Shown in pieces: positions 63,205-64,000 of a DNA stretch of 64,000 nt. Below the pieces are notes generated by a model. It did no database searches. It was given only the letters and a program-made list of their open reading frames with translations, and had not been told where the DNA came from. A program made the position numbers and the translations under genes. The DNA comes from Panulirus ornatus (Eukaryota > Arthropoda > Malacostraca > Decapoda > Palinuridae). Position 1 is the first letter of the stretch; each line of letters begins with the position of its first letter. Location of the stretch: positions 14,522,700 through 14,586,699 of the forward strand of contig NC_092287.1 of the NCBI RefSeq assembly GCF_036320965.1. Direction: 5' to 3'.

Positions 63205-64000
63205 TTAGGTACAGTAGGGTTGAGGGTCAATTCAATTGGGAGGTGAGTTTGAATGGAGAAAAACTGGAGGAAGTGAAGTGTTTTAGATATCTGGGAGTGG
63301 ATCTGGCAGCGGATGGAACCATGGAAGCGGAAGTGGATCATAGGGTGGGGGAGGGGGCGAAAATTCTGGGAGCCTTGAAGAATGTGTGGAAGTCGAGAAC
63401 ATTATCTCGGAAAGCAAAAATGGGTATGTTTGAAGGAATAGTGGTTCCAACAATGTTGTATGGTTGCGAGGCGTGGACTATGGATAGAGTTATGCGCAGG
63501 AGGATGGATGTGCTGGAAATGAGATGTTTGAGGACAATGTGTGGTGTGAGGTGGTTTGATCGAGTAAGTAACGTAAGGGTAAGAGAGATGTGTGGAAATA
63601 AAAAGAGCGTGGTTGAGAGAGCAGAAGAGGGTGTTTTGAAATGGTTTGGTCACATGGAGAGAATGAGTGAGGAAAGATTGACCAAGAGGATATATGTGTT
63701 GGAGGTGGAGGGAACGAGGAGAAGAGGGAGACCAAATTGGAGGTGGAAAGATGGAGTGAAAAAGATTTTGTGTGATCGGGGCCTGAACATGCAGGAGAGT
63801 GAAAGGAGGGCAAAGAATAGAGTGAATTGGAGCGATGTGGTATACCGGGGTTGACGTGCTGTCAGTGGATTGAATCAAGGCATGTGTATGGGGGTGGATT
63901 GGGCCATTTCTTTCGTCTGTTTCCTTGCGCTACCTCGCAAACGCGGGAGACAGCGACAAAGCAAAAAAAAGCAAAAAAAAAAAAAAAAAAAAATATATAT
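63205..64000 (+). mobile_element. RTE-like LINE, copy 24 (5'-truncated, runs to window end)
   Basis: It starts at ATTAGGTACAGTAGGGTTG, after the FADD box. The frame is open through GRPNWRWKD to TGA at 63852-63854. The UTR has lost its middle: GGCATG is followed by TGTATGGGGGTGGATTGGGC. The tail core (63915-63962) and a long A run reach the window edge, where TA starts again. Confidence 0.9.

Overview
This is a eukaryotic window with no host gene that I can recognise. It is built mostly from decayed retroelements separated by long (TA)n tracts. The mixture points to a decapod crustacean such as a shrimp, crayfish or lobster: RTE-like LINEs with very similar copies, a Penelope-like element, tRNA-derived SINE pieces and abundant TA, CA/TG and GA microsatellites. 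That assignment is inference only. No rRNA, true tRNA, CRISPR array or bacterial operon is visible.

Main family: about two dozen copies or fragments of one RTE-like LINE, on both strands. A full element runs as follows: a 5' UTR beginning with a small palindrome, one ORF (apurinic-type endonuclease, reverse transcriptase, conserved C-terminal domain), a 3' UTR, and a GC-rich tail core followed by poly-A or (TA)n. Numbered copies are 1 (1-3010, +), 2 (3811-7074, -), 3 (9440-11184, +), 4 (11291-14212, +, best endonuclease plus RT), 5 (15110-15700, +), 6 (15906-19465, +, full length), 7 (21109-22612, +, split), 8 (29883-32049, -), 9 to 12 (34640-40386, -, a head-to-tail array), 13 (42130-42497, -), 14 (46159-47262, +), 15 (47966-49675, +, uninterrupted RT ORF), 16 (49752-50408, -), 17 (50527-52368, -), 18 (52591-55790, -), 19 (55999-56470, +), 20 (57046-58244, +), 21 (58356-59961, -), 22 (60059-60225, +), 23 (60763-63045, -) and 24 (63205-64000, +). 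Copies 18 and 23 form a divergent, damaged subfamily.

Second component: a short element of about 240 bp, here called RDS (RTE-derived short). Its 5' part matches the LINE 5' UTR and its 3' end carries a variant of the LINE tail core. Ten near-complete copies and one 3' half lie here, nearly all bordered on both sides by (TA)n. It looks like a non-autonomous passenger of the LINE.

Other elements: a broken Penelope-like element with RT and GIY-YIG remnants (43202-44591), a pair of inverted homologous segments near it (44750-45002 and 47402-47897), tRNA-derived SINE material at 3481-3612 and 3757-3810, a SINE-like end at 19580-19715, and an old RT fossil at 25815-26045.

More unique DNA lies at 7140-9440, 19716-21020, 23211-29475, 32161-33206, 40619-42130 and in short spacers. 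It holds other satellites: a 21-bp minisatellite (27811-28247), a degenerate 60-bp tandem repeat (41150-41560) and GTG/GAT-rich low-complexity DNA (23330-24470). About 40 (TA)n tracts add up to roughly 6 kb by eye. Every one longer than about 30 bp touches a retroelement on at least one side. This is either a real property of how these elements insert and break, or partly an assembly effect.
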